DNA of 14,437 nucleotides from contig CABPZV010000032.1 in the NCBI GenBank assembly GCA_902462015.1, positions 1 to 14,437 of the forward strand, read 5' to 3'. Made by a program: the position numbers and the translations under genes. The notes under the pieces are model-generated. The model saw only the letters and a list, made by a program, of their open reading frames with translations. It searched no databases and had not been told where the DNA came from. Positions 7,129 to 14,437 of the stretch are shown one piece after another. The stretch comes from an uncultured Eubacteriales bacterium (GTDB lineage: Bacteria > Bacillota > Clostridia > Oscillospirales > CAG-272). Each line of letters starts with the position of its first letter. Positions within the stretch are counted from its first letter, which is position 1.

Positions 7129-8409
7129 CTATTCCTTTTCAAATCTTACTGACGCGCTTCTGGCATGCGCATCAAGTCCTTCTTTGGACGCAAAGTATGC
7201 GATTTTATCGGCGGCTTTTGAAAGTGCTTCCGAAGTGTAATATGTGATCTGCGTTTTTTTAATAAAATCATCTACTGAGAGCGGAGAGGAAAACCTTGCC
7301 GTTCCGCTTGTCGGGAGAGTATGATTCGGACCGGCAAAGTAATCTCCGAGAGCTTCGGGACAATTTTTTCCCAGAAAGACCGAACCTGCGTGTTTTATGC
7401 TGTCGAGATAGTCAAAAGGATTATCGACGCACAGTTCAAGATGCTCAGGTGCAATCTCATTTGCAATATCAATTGCAAGCCGGATGTTATTTTCTGCGAC
7501 AATAATTTTTCCGTTGATATCAATCGATGTTCGTGCGATTTCATATCTCGGAAGCCCGGAAATCTGGCTTTCAATTTCGTCGCTTACCAATTCCGCAAAC
7601 TTCATACTGTCGGTGACAAGTACCGCGCTGGCATTTTTGTCGTGTTCCGCCTGAGAAAGCAGATCGGCTGCCACAAATTTTGGATTACAGGTTGAATCAG
7701 CAACCACAAGTATTTCACTTGGTCCTGCTATCATGTCAATTGATACAAGCCCGTAAACCTGTTTTTTTGCTTCTGCGACAAATGCATTTCCGGGACCTAC
7801 TATCTTGTCTGTCTTTGGAATACTTTCTGTTCCGTAAGCGAGTGCAGCAATAGCCTGAGCGCCGCCGACTTTAAAGATTCGGTTTACTCCGGCGATTTTT
7901 GCGGCTGCTAAAATAACAGGATTTATTTTTCCGTCTTTTCCTGGAGGTGTAACCATGACAATTTCATTACATCCGGCGATTTTTGCCGGGATACTGTCCA
8001 TTAGAACGGTTGACGGATATGCAGCGGTACCTCCCGGTACATAAATCCCAACTTTTTCAATTGGAATTATTTTTTGTCCGAGTAAGATTCCGTTTTTGTT
8101 ATTTATTATAAAGCTTTCACGTACTTGTTTTTCGTGGAACGCGCGGATATTGTCGGCCGCCTCTCTGAGAATCTCTAAAAATTTAGAATCTACAGAAGCA
8201 AACGCTTCCTCTTTCTCAGCTTCAGTTACTTCAAGATTAATCAGATCTGCGCCGTCAAATTTTTGGGTATATTCAAAAAGCGCTGTATCTCCCTTTTTTC
8301 TGACATTGTCAATAATGTCGGAGACAACATCTGAGACATCGGCAGAGAGATTTCTGCGTGCAAAAATTTCACTGTTTGGAACTTCTCCATACATATAAAT
8401 CCTAATCAT
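7129..8409 (-). CDS. hisD: Histidinol dehydrogenase
   Basis: Zinc- and NAD-dependent enzyme that oxidises L-histidinol twice, via histidinal, to L-histidine; these are the last two steps. At 426 aa it is normal. Zinc ligands fit the family pattern: Q253 and H256 (LLSQAEHD), D356 (GDYFAGPNHTLPT) and H415 (EGLDAHARSAS). The catalytic pair E322-H323 lies in PEHLEL. The conserved VPGGTAAYPS and GPGNAFVAEAK segments are intact. The start is uncertain by five codons: ATG 8409 overlaps hisG by 8 nt with GAAGGAG 13 nt upstream, while ATG 8394 has a weaker AGGA about 5 nt upstream. The first is used because its Shine-Dalgarno is stronger. Confidence 0.97.
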   Translation of the reverse strand: MIRIYMYGEVPNSEIFARRNLSADVSDVVSDIIDNVRKKGDTALFEYTQKFDGADLINLEVTEAEKEEAFASVDSKFLEILREAADNIRAFHEKQVRESFIINNKNGILLGQKIIPIEKVGIYVPGGTAAYPSTVLMDSIPAKIAGCNEIVMVTPPGKDGKINPVILAAAKIAGVNRIFKVGGAQAIAALAYGTESIPKTDKIVGPGNAFVAEAKKQVYGLVSIDMIAGPSEILVVADSTCNPKFVAADLLSQAEHDKNASAVLVTDSMKFAELVSDEIESQISGLPRYEIARTSIDINGKIIVAENNIRLAIDIANEIAPEHLELCVDNPFDYLDSIKHAGSVFLGKNCPEALGDYFAGPNHTLPTSGTARFSSPLSVDDFIKKTQITYYTSEALSKAADKIAYFASKEGLDAHARSASVRFEKE

Positions 8410-9031
8410 TGCTGACTATTTGCTCCTTCATCATTTTAATTATATCTTCTATTTGGGCGGTTTTAAACTTAAAGCTTGCTTTATTGCCAATTAATCGTGC
8501 GCTGATTGGTACAATGCTTTCCACAACTTCGAGATTGTTTTCCTTAAGCGTTGTTCCTGTTTCTACGATATCTACAATGACATCTGAAAGTCCGAGAATC
8601 GGAGCAAGCTCAATAGAGCCGTTTAGCTTTATGATATCAATGTCTCTGTCTTTTCCGGCATAATATTGACGGGCAATGTTAGAAAATTTTGTTGCAACCT
8701 TGAGTGTGCGTTCTCCGCTATCATAGAACCCCCGTTTGGCTGCTACGGCCATTCTGCATTTTCCAACTCCCAGGTCAAGAAACTCATAAATTTCCGGCTC
8801 ATATTCGAGCAGTATGTCCTTTCCGGCAACGCCGACATCTGCGGCACCGCGTTCTACATAAATTGACACGTCGGAGGGTTTAACCCAAAAATAGCGTATC
8901 TGCTTTTCTTGATTTTCAAAAATTAGTTTACGGTTGTTTTCTTTTATTGAGGGACATTCATAGCCTGCGGCTTCAAAAAGTGTATACACCTTTTCGCCGA
9001 GACGGCCCTTTGGCAGGGCGATATTTATCAT
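8402..9031 (-). CDS. hisG: ATP phosphoribosyltransferase, short-form catalytic subunit
   Basis: First committed step: condenses ATP and PRPP to PR-ATP. At 209 aa this is the short form (HisG-S), which lacks the C-terminal regulatory domain of about 80 residues and by known biochemistry needs HisZ for activity and histidine feedback. The N-terminal ALPKGRL (5-11) and the PRPP-binding signature DIVETGTTLKEN (154-165) are intact, as is the periplasmic-binding-protein-like two-lobed segment with AADVGVAGKD (63-72). AAAGGA lies about 11 nt before the ATG. It sits 169 nt downstream of hisZ, its obligate partner, and overlaps hisD by 8 nt. Confidence 0.98.
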   Translation of the reverse strand: MINIALPKGRLGEKVYTLFEAAGYECPSIKENNRKLIFENQEKQIRYFWVKPSDVSIYVERGAADVGVAGKDILLEYEPEIYEFLDLGVGKCRMAVAAKRGFYDSGERTLKVATKFSNIARQYYAGKDRDIDIIKLNGSIELAPILGLSDVIVDIVETGTTLKENNLEVVESIVPISARLIGNKASFKFKTAQIEDIIKMMKEQIVSND

Positions 9032-9200
9032 ATTATAACCATTCCTTTCAGTCGGGAAAATCCGAGAAGAATATTATTGCACAGAATCGGAAGCTTTTTA
9101 CATATTACAAGGCAAAGGCGGCTTAGATAAAAATTATATTTATTAAAAATAGAATTTGATAATCTGTTTGATAAACTTATAAGCTGCTGCTCTGGTTAGG

Positions 9201-10295
9201 TTAGTATCTCAGATCGATAATCTCGCGGTATCTGATTTTATCAGGTACCGCTTTCTGTGCGCTTATACTGTTTCCCTTTGAGGTCTGTTCCTGTACGCAC
9301 CCGAGAATGGTTTTTGTCTCTGTGTTATTATTATACAGCAGTAAAACATCAATGTCAAATTCATTTCGTGGTGTTTTCAAGTCTTCAAGCAAATCAAGAT
9401 AAAGTGCAAAGCCGACCGCTTTTGATTTTCTTCCCATTTTTCTCATAAGCTTGTCATATGTGCCGCCTGCAAGAACTCCCTCGCATATGCCGTTGAGAAA
9501 GCCTTTAAAGACAATTCCGTTATAGTAATTCATGTCGTTGACAATTGAAAAGTCGAAATGTATTTTTTTATTGTAAGCGGTATTTTGGAGAAGAGAATAA
9601 AGAGAGCAGAGCTCGTTAAGCGCATTTTGTGATTCTTTTTCGGTGCAGAGAGGCCTCAGCCGGTTTATAACATCAGCCATGTCTCCGTAAATCCCTGTAA
9701 AAGTACAAAGCTTTTCCGATTTTTCTGGGGATATATCGTAACTGTTGCAAATCCGGCGGAGGTCATGTGTATTTTTTTCCGCGATACAATGCGAAATTTC
9801 GCGCCGGAAATTTTCATTATCGCTTGTTTCGTTTAACAGCGCGGTTAGAATTCCAAGATGGGAAACTTCGAGAACGAAATCGTCGGTAATTGTTTCAAGA
9901 CTCTGCGCGGCAAGCCATACTGCTTCAAAAATATCGTAACTGCCGATATCTCCGATACATTCAAGTCCGGTCTGCATAATTTCCTTAAATTGGTGTGTGC
10001 TGCCTGAGATGCGGTATACATTTTCATTATAATAGACTTTTTGCTTTATACCGGGCTTGTCTTCGCCGTTTTTGATAATGGAAAGGGTGACGTCGGGTTT
10101 TAGGGCAAGCAGCTTTCCATTTGTGTCGGTGAAGGTGATTATGCGGTCACTTATCAAAAAGTCCTTGTTTCTGGCATACAGTTCATATTCTTCAAACTTG
10201 CTCATTTTAAATGGCATATATCCGTATCTTTTGTAAAGAGAGCGAAGTGAGTAAATTGCTTTTTCTTCGCTTTTCAGAATATTTTCATCTATCAT
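9201..10295 (-). CDS. hisZ: ATP phosphoribosyltransferase regulatory subunit, HisRS-like
   Basis: Catalytically inactive paralogue of histidyl-tRNA synthetase that binds short HisG as a hetero-octamer and senses histidine. At 364 aa it has the class II synthetase core without the C-terminal anticodon-binding domain of HisRS. Recognisable are an N-terminal motif 1 region (RYGYMPFKMSKFEEYELY, 23-40), the motif 2 strand with YYNENVYR (88-95) followed by MQTGLECIGDIG (107-118), and a late VLAGGTYDKLMRKMG segment where HisRS has its histidine and motif 3 sites. It is the first gene of the operon, read from the promoter at 10516-10544. AAAGG lies about 12 nt before the ATG. Because short HisG follows directly, HisZ is preferred over a HisRS. 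Confidence 0.96.
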   Translation of the reverse strand: MIDENILKSEEKAIYSLRSLYKRYGYMPFKMSKFEEYELYARNKDFLISDRIITFTDTNGKLLALKPDVTLSIIKNGEDKPGIKQKVYYNENVYRISGSTHQFKEIMQTGLECIGDIGSYDIFEAVWLAAQSLETITDDFVLEVSHLGILTALLNETSDNENFRREISHCIAEKNTHDLRRICNSYDISPEKSEKLCTFTGIYGDMADVINRLRPLCTEKESQNALNELCSLYSLLQNTAYNKKIHFDFSIVNDMNYYNGIVFKGFLNGICEGVLAGGTYDKLMRKMGRKSKAVGFALYLDLLEDLKTPRNEFDIDVLLLYNNNTETKTILGCVQEQTSKGNSISAQKAVPDKIRYREIIDLRY

Positions 10296-10509
10296 ATTTA
10301 TAGTTTACCTTTCTTCATAAAACTAAAAGTAAGATGGCTTTCTCTGTAAAGGCAATGGCCTGGCAAGACGCCGACCAAGAGCAAATGTGTACATATTTTT
10401 GTCCGATTTCATCTATACTGAAATTTCATATAATAGAACAGGCAGAAGCTTTGACTGAATTATGGCGATTCAATTATAGTGCTCACTTTATCGCTTTATC
10501 TTGTTAACA
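10296..10509 (-). promoter_or_regulatory. Long 5' leader of the his operon with a GC-rich hairpin
   Basis: About 214 nt lie between the predicted transcription start (near 10509) and hisZ. The clearest structure is a hairpin at 10356-10377: UGGUCGGC paired with GCC-A-GGCCA (one bulged A, one G-U pair) around the loop GUCUU, in otherwise AT-rich sequence. A weaker 6-bp stem (10464-10469 with 10490-10495) lies near the 5' end, and a TGAAATTTCA palindrome lies between. No T-box core (AGGGUGGNACCGCG) and no His-codon-rich leader peptide were found, and the GC-rich hairpin is not followed by a U-run. Regulation is unassigned; the structure could be post-transcriptional or incidental. Confidence 0.45.
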
Positions 10510-10515
10510 TGGTAA

Positions 10516-10544
10516 ATTATATCACACCTAATTTTATTTGTCAA
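10516..10544 (-). promoter_or_regulatory. Consensus sigma-A promoter of the his operon
   Basis: On the - strand, TTGACA (10544-10539), exactly 17 nt, then TATAAT (10521-10516): a perfect match to both hexamers with optimal spacing. The predicted start is near 10509. It lies directly downstream of the previous operon's terminator and is the only strong promoter seen for the nine his genes. Confidence 0.88.
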
Positions 10545-10551
10545 TGCCAAA

Positions 10552-10589
10552 GTAAAAAATAATCTGATAAAAAAATTTATCAGATTATT
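10552..10589 (-). terminator. Intrinsic terminator of the GldG/DUF4340 operon
   Basis: A perfect 14-bp inverted repeat (AATAATCTGATAAA at 10558-10571, complement at 10576-10589) surrounds a 4-nt loop. Reading the - strand, the stem runs into TTTTTTACTTT. It starts 26 nt after the DUF4340 gene stop and ends only about 8 nt before the -35 box of the his promoter. The stem is AT-rich, so its strength may be moderate. Confidence 0.8.
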
Positions 10590-10615
10590 TAATCAACTAA
10601 AAAGTTTTATGAATA

Positions 10616-12262
10616 TCAGTTCTTTGCCCAAGAATCCACATCCTGTGAATTCATAAGCTTAATACAGTCGTTAATTACCTTATCAATACTGTCACTGAGA
10701 ACATAAAATTCTCCGGTTCCGTTTATTGTATAATAGCATCTTCGAGTAGAATAACGGTAAAAATCAAAATCATAAACTGTTCCGTCGTATGTTCGTATTT
10801 CAAATGAAAGCATCAGATTTTCTTCGGAAGTTGAATCCGCATATCCCTCAAGTGAAATTGTAAGCAGACTCCGGTAAAAGCTTCTGAAGTTGTAAAGCTC
10901 ATTTGCGCTGAAAGCCTTTCCTGTGCTCTGAGGTGTTACGGTAATTGTCTGTCCAGCTGAATCTACTCCAAAATCAAACGTTTCCGATATTTCATCAGAT
11001 TTAAATGTAAGCTGTTTAATTGTTGTAATATCAATGCTGAACAGAGATTTATCAACATACTGTAAAAGTCCCCAGTCAAGAAAGTCTAAATCATCCGGAT
11101 CAAAAGCAACAATTGTATTCCAGAGCGCAGAATACGCATATCTGTAACCGTCATTCTGCTCATTTCCGAATAAAACAAAGCTCTCAACACCGTTATATGT
11201 ATAGTGAAGAACAGTTTCCGGCTCATAAAGGCCGTATTTATCAAGCGTATCCTTTCCAAACACTGCGCGCATAAGCGTCGTTATCTGTTCGACACAGAGA
11301 TACTGATACTCTTCAGATGAAACATCAACGTCTGTGATATTTCCGTATTCCTTAATGCGGTCAAGAAGTTCTTGTGTTTCCTTGTCTTCGCTTAATGAGA
11401 GTTCCGAAAGCTCAGTGCCGATTTCTACAACTCCTTTTCCGGTAAATTCGGAGAATTTTGTTAGAATTTCGCTGTATGTTGTAGAGTTTGGTACAAACCC
11501 GACCGGAGCTTTCATTTTGTACTTAATACTGGCCGCCTGATCGGAGCCCGCTGAGGAGGCAGATGACGACGCAGCTTCATCGAGATCAATCCATGCAAGC
11601 ATTTTTCCGCCGCGCATAATGTAAAAATCTCTTGTCTGATAGTATGTTGTAGTAGACATGGGATAGGATACCATAGAATGAGCTATCGCAGTTACAGGAG
11701 CAAGAAGTGTGTTCGAAACACTTTTGGTAAGAATATATACTGCGTTTCGTCCTTCATATCTGGCGTAATAACCACCTGAGGTGGGAATCTGATCTCCTAT
11801 ATAAACAACATGCTCTATTCCGTCGAGAGAAATAATTTTGTACCAAGCCGGATTATTTGCCTCGTCAAGACCGTATTCAGAAAAATCCTGACAATCGGTT
11901 GTCACACGGCGAAGCGATATAGTATCGCCGGCAGACACGATCAGCGAAGAAAATACATTTTCGTTGTATGGGACACTTTCATGATTTTCTATATAAAAGT
12001 TATCATCGTCTGCCCGGTACATTGCCCATACTCCGTAGCTGTTATGAACCTCTATACGCTTAAGATTAGCTCTTTCAATTTTTTCGAACATCATTATGCT
12101 GCCGCTCGAATCAAGAACCTCTCCGTCGAGAAGCTCTTCTGAATTGTCTTCGGGAGTATTCATTTTCTTTATAATTGGAGAAAGTACTGCGAAATATGCA
12201 ACAGCGAGAACAGCTGCGGCAATCAGCATTATGATGATAAGCTTTTTTCTTTTCTTTATCAT
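10616..12262 (-). CDS. DUF4340-family membrane-anchored protein, ABC-2/GldG-associated
   Basis: 548 aa. A basic N-terminus (MIKKRKK) and one hydrophobic segment (about 8-28) predict a single anchor with the rest outside the membrane. Two DUF4340-like modules are visible, at about 129-190 (YGLDEA..., IGDQ, YYARYEG, VYILT) and 342-400 (YGLYEPE..., LFGNEQ, YRYAYS). A third possible one is at about 490-535 (DGTVYDFDFYR, CYYTINGTGEFYVLS). A Ser/Ala-rich low-complexity stretch (230-245) separates the first two. The start at ATG 12262 overlaps the GldG stop by 4 nt (ATGA) with AGGAG 9 nt upstream; an in-frame ATG at 12343 lies inside the GldG-like gene and would put 27 unrelated residues before the anchor. 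By context it belongs to the ABC-2 complex encoded upstream. Molecular function unknown. Confidence 0.85.
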   Translation of the reverse strand: MIKKRKKLIIIMLIAAAVLAVAYFAVLSPIIKKMNTPEDNSEELLDGEVLDSSGSIMMFEKIERANLKRIEVHNSYGVWAMYRADDDNFYIENHESVPYNENVFSSLIVSAGDTISLRRVTTDCQDFSEYGLDEANNPAWYKIISLDGIEHVVYIGDQIPTSGGYYARYEGRNAVYILTKSVSNTLLAPVTAIAHSMVSYPMSTTTYYQTRDFYIMRGGKMLAWIDLDEAASSSASSAGSDQAASIKYKMKAPVGFVPNSTTYSEILTKFSEFTGKGVVEIGTELSELSLSEDKETQELLDRIKEYGNITDVDVSSEEYQYLCVEQITTLMRAVFGKDTLDKYGLYEPETVLHYTYNGVESFVLFGNEQNDGYRYAYSALWNTIVAFDPDDLDFLDWGLLQYVDKSLFSIDITTIKQLTFKSDEISETFDFGVDSAGQTITVTPQSTGKAFSANELYNFRSFYRSLLTISLEGYADSTSEENLMLSFEIRTYDGTVYDFDFYRYSTRRCYYTINGTGEFYVLSDSIDKVINDCIKLMNSQDVDSWAKN

Positions 12263-13800
12263 AAATGACGTCTCCTGATATATACAACAACACCCGTGAT
12301 AATTGTAACTACAGGAAGCAGTGCGGAAAGTATTACTGTCCATGCATATGCTTCTGAGGTTGATATATTGAGTTCATTATTGTCGAATATTTTAAATTCA
12401 ATACCATTGGGAACGGTTATCTTTCCCATTGTTTTCATTGCAGAATAAAGTATATCTACATTTCCGTATGTACTTGAGCCTATATATTTATCTGAAACAA
12501 AGTCGGTAGTTCCGCAGGCAAGAACATAGTTATAATTCGACTCGTTATCGATATAACGCTGCTCCGTAGATAAAGTCATCAGATTGAAAGATCCCGTATC
12601 AACTGTTTCGTTTGTATCAAAACCGCAGGCGTATGCATTTTCTGACGACGTAAGTACACTTGAGACATCTCTCGTTCCCTGATCTATGCTGGCGCTTTCC
12701 CCGTTGTTATACGTGACATAAATCGGCATAGTATAGTTGACGATTGTTCTCGGTACATTTGAAAGTGTGCGCATACTCTTTGTGAGCGTAGATCCGTTTC
12801 CTTCTTTTGTATACTCGGAAATAAGTGCAGTCCCGTCAACATTGATACAGCTGCTCGGGTCATATACAACAGATTCTCCGTAAGAGATTCCCCATTCATT
12901 AAGCAGCTCGTCAAGATTTGAAAAATTCTGCTTGCTTCTTGCTGACGCGTCCATGAAAATCATAAGGCTTCCGACGTTATCAAGAAAATCATCAATTTTT
13001 TTAATTTCATTTACATCCGCCTCAATGCCGGTAAAATCATACTGAGGACCGTTTATTATGATAAGCTGCGCATTTCCGTAATCAATATCTTCAGTGAGAA
13101 GATCTATTTCGCGTACGTCATATCCTGCGTCCTGAAGAAGTTTCCAAAGAGTCGAAGTACCAGTCGTTTCTCCGTGATTTACAGTAAAATATGCAATAGG
13201 ATTTTTCTCCGTCATCTGAATGATAGCTGTTGTAATCTTGTATTCAGCATTAAGAGCATACGGCTCTTGAGTATCGCTGTCGAGTGTATAAAAGCTGTCG
13301 GTTGTAAAAACACGATAATCGGAAGATACTGTATTTGTAATAATTACGCTGTTTGTGCGTATTGTTGATCCAAGCGTCGTACGGTATGCGCTGACCTCTC
13401 CCGGATGAGCGTTTACATCTACATATTCAATATTTATGAAATCAAAATCCTGTTCAAACAGCTTCGCGCTCTGATGAACAAGTCTTGAATAATATGAGGA
13501 ATCAAGTTCATCTTCGGTAGTACAGAAAATAATTTTGATTTGTACATCTTCGCGGTCGTTCATTGGATCGAGCAATTCGTGAACAGAGTCAGATATTGTA
13601 TAAAGACCTTCTGTAGTCATATCGATATACCACTTGAAATTTGTAGCAAGTGCAGAAAACATTACATTAATTGCGACTACAACGGCGATAAACGCTGCTG
13701 TCAGGCCAACAGCAGCAGAACCGTATTTAAATTTTTTGCTTTTAAGCAGGCTGTGTTTATTCACAGCTTTTTTGTTATTGCCATTCTGCATTTCCGGCAT
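12259..13800 (-). CDS. GldG-like ABC-2 transporter auxiliary protein
   Basis: 513 aa. A basic, Asn/Lys-rich N-terminus (1-25) is followed by a membrane segment (about 28-52) and the family-typical WYIDMTTEGLYTISD (57-71). A large extracytoplasmic domain contains VNHGETTG (207-214), corresponding to the GHGE-type motif, and a GSLMIFMDA strand (277-285). A C-terminal membrane segment (about 486-507) ends in IRRRHL. This double-anchored layout matches the ABC_transp_aux/GldG family, known from Flavobacterium gliding as a partner of GldA and GldF; in Firmicutes its role is not established. ATG 13800 has AAAGGA about 11 nt upstream; an ATG three codons later lacks a ribosome binding site. It lies 129 nt after the permease and overlaps the DUF4340 gene by 4 nt. 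The gldG name is withheld because gliding is not implied. Confidence 0.88.
   Translation of the reverse strand: MPEMQNGNNKKAVNKHSLLKSKKFKYGSAAVGLTAAFIAVVVAINVMFSALATNFKWYIDMTTEGLYTISDSVHELLDPMNDREDVQIKIIFCTTEDELDSSYYSRLVHQSAKLFEQDFDFINIEYVDVNAHPGEVSAYRTTLGSTIRTNSVIITNTVSSDYRVFTTDSFYTLDSDTQEPYALNAEYKITTAIIQMTEKNPIAYFTVNHGETTGTSTLWKLLQDAGYDVREIDLLTEDIDYGNAQLIIINGPQYDFTGIEADVNEIKKIDDFLDNVGSLMIFMDASARSKQNFSNLDELLNEWGISYGESVVYDPSSCINVDGTALISEYTKEGNGSTLTKSMRTLSNVPRTIVNYTMPIYVTYNNGESASIDQGTRDVSSVLTSSENAYACGFDTNETVDTGSFNLMTLSTEQRYIDNESNYNYVLACGTTDFVSDKYIGSSTYGNVDILYSAMKTMGKITVPNGIEFKIFDNNELNISTSEAYAWTVILSALLPVVTIITGVVVYIRRRHL
12272..12276 (-). promoter_or_regulatory. Ribosome binding site that fixes the DUF4340 protein start
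   Basis: AGGAG on the - strand inside the 3' end of the GldG-like gene, 9 nt before ATG 12262. Together with the ATGA overlap it indicates translational coupling of the two genes. Confidence 0.8.
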
Positions 13801-13929
13801 TGTATCTCTCGTCCTTTCTTACTCTCTTATTGACAGGAGCTTATCTTTGAAAATCCGGCCGTTTATTAGAACATAAAAATTTCAAATATGCTGCAAGCTA
13901 TTCAAAGACGCTTTAATATTTATGTCCGG

Positions 13930-14437
13930 TTACTCCCAGCGGCGTTTTTCATATATTCTGACAGTAACGAAAAGAAACACAACCGTAATTGAAAAATAAT
14001 AAATTATTGCATTAAAGTCAAATACACCGAAAGTAAAATTTTGGAATCTGCTGTAGATAGAAAGCCAATTGCAGACCGCGCGAACCGGATAAAAAGAAAT
14101 CGCACTGTTTATCATGTTGCAGCACAGACAGAAAAGCAATATCGCAATAGTTGCAATGGCGGCAGTGATTTGGTGTTCAGTGAGCGATGAAACGAATATT
14201 CCAATCGCTATAAACGCGGCTCCTAAAAGAAGAACCGCAATAGAATACCCTACAAGAATCGCGCCGTTTTTCTCTACTACAACTCCGCTTGTATCATTGT
14301 AGATATAAAGAAGTACAAAATCAAGACACGAAACGGCATATGTACCTGCAAATATCGTGTAAGCGGCAAGAAACTTTGCGCTTACCATGCCGAAAATTGA
14401 AACCGGGGAAGTAAGAAGAAGCTGTTCAGTCTTCATA
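13930..14437 (-). CDS. ABC-2 type permease, GldF-like (5' partial)
   Basis: The C-terminal 168 residues or so of a membrane permease; the frame is open at the right edge, and the first visible Met (14436) is probably internal because family members have an N-terminal membrane segment before the TEQLLLTSPVS element seen here at 3-13. Hydrophobic segments are at about 20-46, 60-84, 90-112 and 140-160, and the protein ends in YEKRRWE, a common GldF-type ending. SSLTEHQITAAIA (83-95) is also typical. Known role: the channel-forming subunit of an ABC-2 transporter, needing a separate ATPase that is usually encoded just upstream, here outside the window. The 129-nt gap to the next gene shows no clear terminator or promoter. 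Substrate unknown. Confidence 0.88.
   Translation of the reverse strand, partial: MKTEQLLLTSPVSIFGMVSAKFLAAYTIFAGTYAVSCLDFVLLYIYNDTSGVVVEKNGAILVGYSIAVLLLGAAFIAIGIFVSSLTEHQITAAIATIAILLFCLCCNMINSAISFYPVRAVCNWLSIYSRFQNFTFGVFDFNAIIYYFSITVVFLFVTVRIYEKRRWE

Noticed and set aside
7020..7247. + strand hydrophobic ORF across the hisD-hisC gap
   Set aside because: Overlaps the 3' end of hisD on the opposite strand, lacks a ribosome binding site, and looks like a composition artefact of AT-rich DNA.
9321..10027. Short ORFs on either strand inside hisZ and other his genes
   Set aside because: They are shadows of clearly conserved genes in other frames, with no start signals or recognisable motifs of their own.
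10324..10395. Leader peptide of about 23 codons (MYTFALGRRLARPLPLQ...) in the his leader
   Set aside because: It has no His residues and no convincing ribosome binding site. A neighbouring frame has three His codons but no proper start, so classical attenuation is not supported.
10296..10509. T-box riboswitch for tRNA-His in the his leader
   Set aside because: No sequence near AGGGUGGNACCGCG and no terminator/antiterminator pair before hisZ. A very divergent form cannot be excluded without a covariance model.
12263..12343. Longer N-terminus for the DUF4340 protein
   Set aside because: The extra 27 residues are the out-of-frame end of the GldG-like gene. A strong AGGAG precedes ATG 12262, and the resulting N-terminus is a normal basic-plus-hydrophobic anchor.
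13801..13929. Promoter or terminator between the ABC-2 permease and the GldG-like gene
   Set aside because: Several TTGxxx-like hexamers occur on the - strand but none pairs with a good -10, and no stable hairpin with a U-run is present.

Overview
The window reads as chromosomal DNA from an AT-rich Gram-positive anaerobe, most likely a clostridium (Oscillospirales or a relative). The reasons are AGGAG/GAGGTG-type ribosome binding sites, consensus sigma-A promoters, a short-form HisG paired with a separate HisZ, a fused HisIE, and a GldF/GldG/DUF4340 ABC-2 cluster. The species assignment is inference; no rRNA or other marker gene is present.

Left region (1-2175, + strand): the last 84 codons of one ABC exporter half-transporter, then a complete second half-transporter with its own likely promoter. 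The second gene is broken by a frameshift near position 1611, best explained as loss of two bases from GATATAAGC. The two NBD ends are clearly paralogous, so the pair was probably a heterodimeric exporter. The gene may be decaying, or the lesion may be a sequencing or assembly error. A bidirectional hairpin terminator at 2256-2303 separates this region from the convergent histidine operon.

Central region (2332-10544, - strand): a nearly complete histidine biosynthesis operon in the order hisZ-hisG-hisD-hisC-hisB-hisH-hisA-hisF-hisIE. It is read from a perfect TTGACA-N17-TATAAT promoter at 10516-10544 and ends at the shared terminator. Together the products take PRPP and ATP to histidine. The exception is histidinol-phosphate phosphatase, which is not encoded here and must come from elsewhere. 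The leader of about 214 nt has a GC-rich hairpin but no recognisable T-box and no His-rich leader peptide, so how the operon is regulated is open.

Right region (10616-14437, - strand): three co-directional genes. They are the end of an ABC-2 permease (GldF-like), a GldG-like auxiliary protein with N- and C-terminal membrane anchors, and an N-terminally anchored DUF4340 protein with repeated modules. The last two overlap by 4 nt. The partner ATPase is probably just beyond the right edge. A 14-bp hairpin plus T-tract terminates this operon immediately upstream of the his promoter.

Most of the window is ordinary core metabolism. The items most worth a second look are the poorly characterised GldF/GldG/DUF4340 complex, the unclassified his leader, and the frameshifted exporter. 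I found no CRISPR array, tRNA, rRNA, insertion sequence or phage feature.
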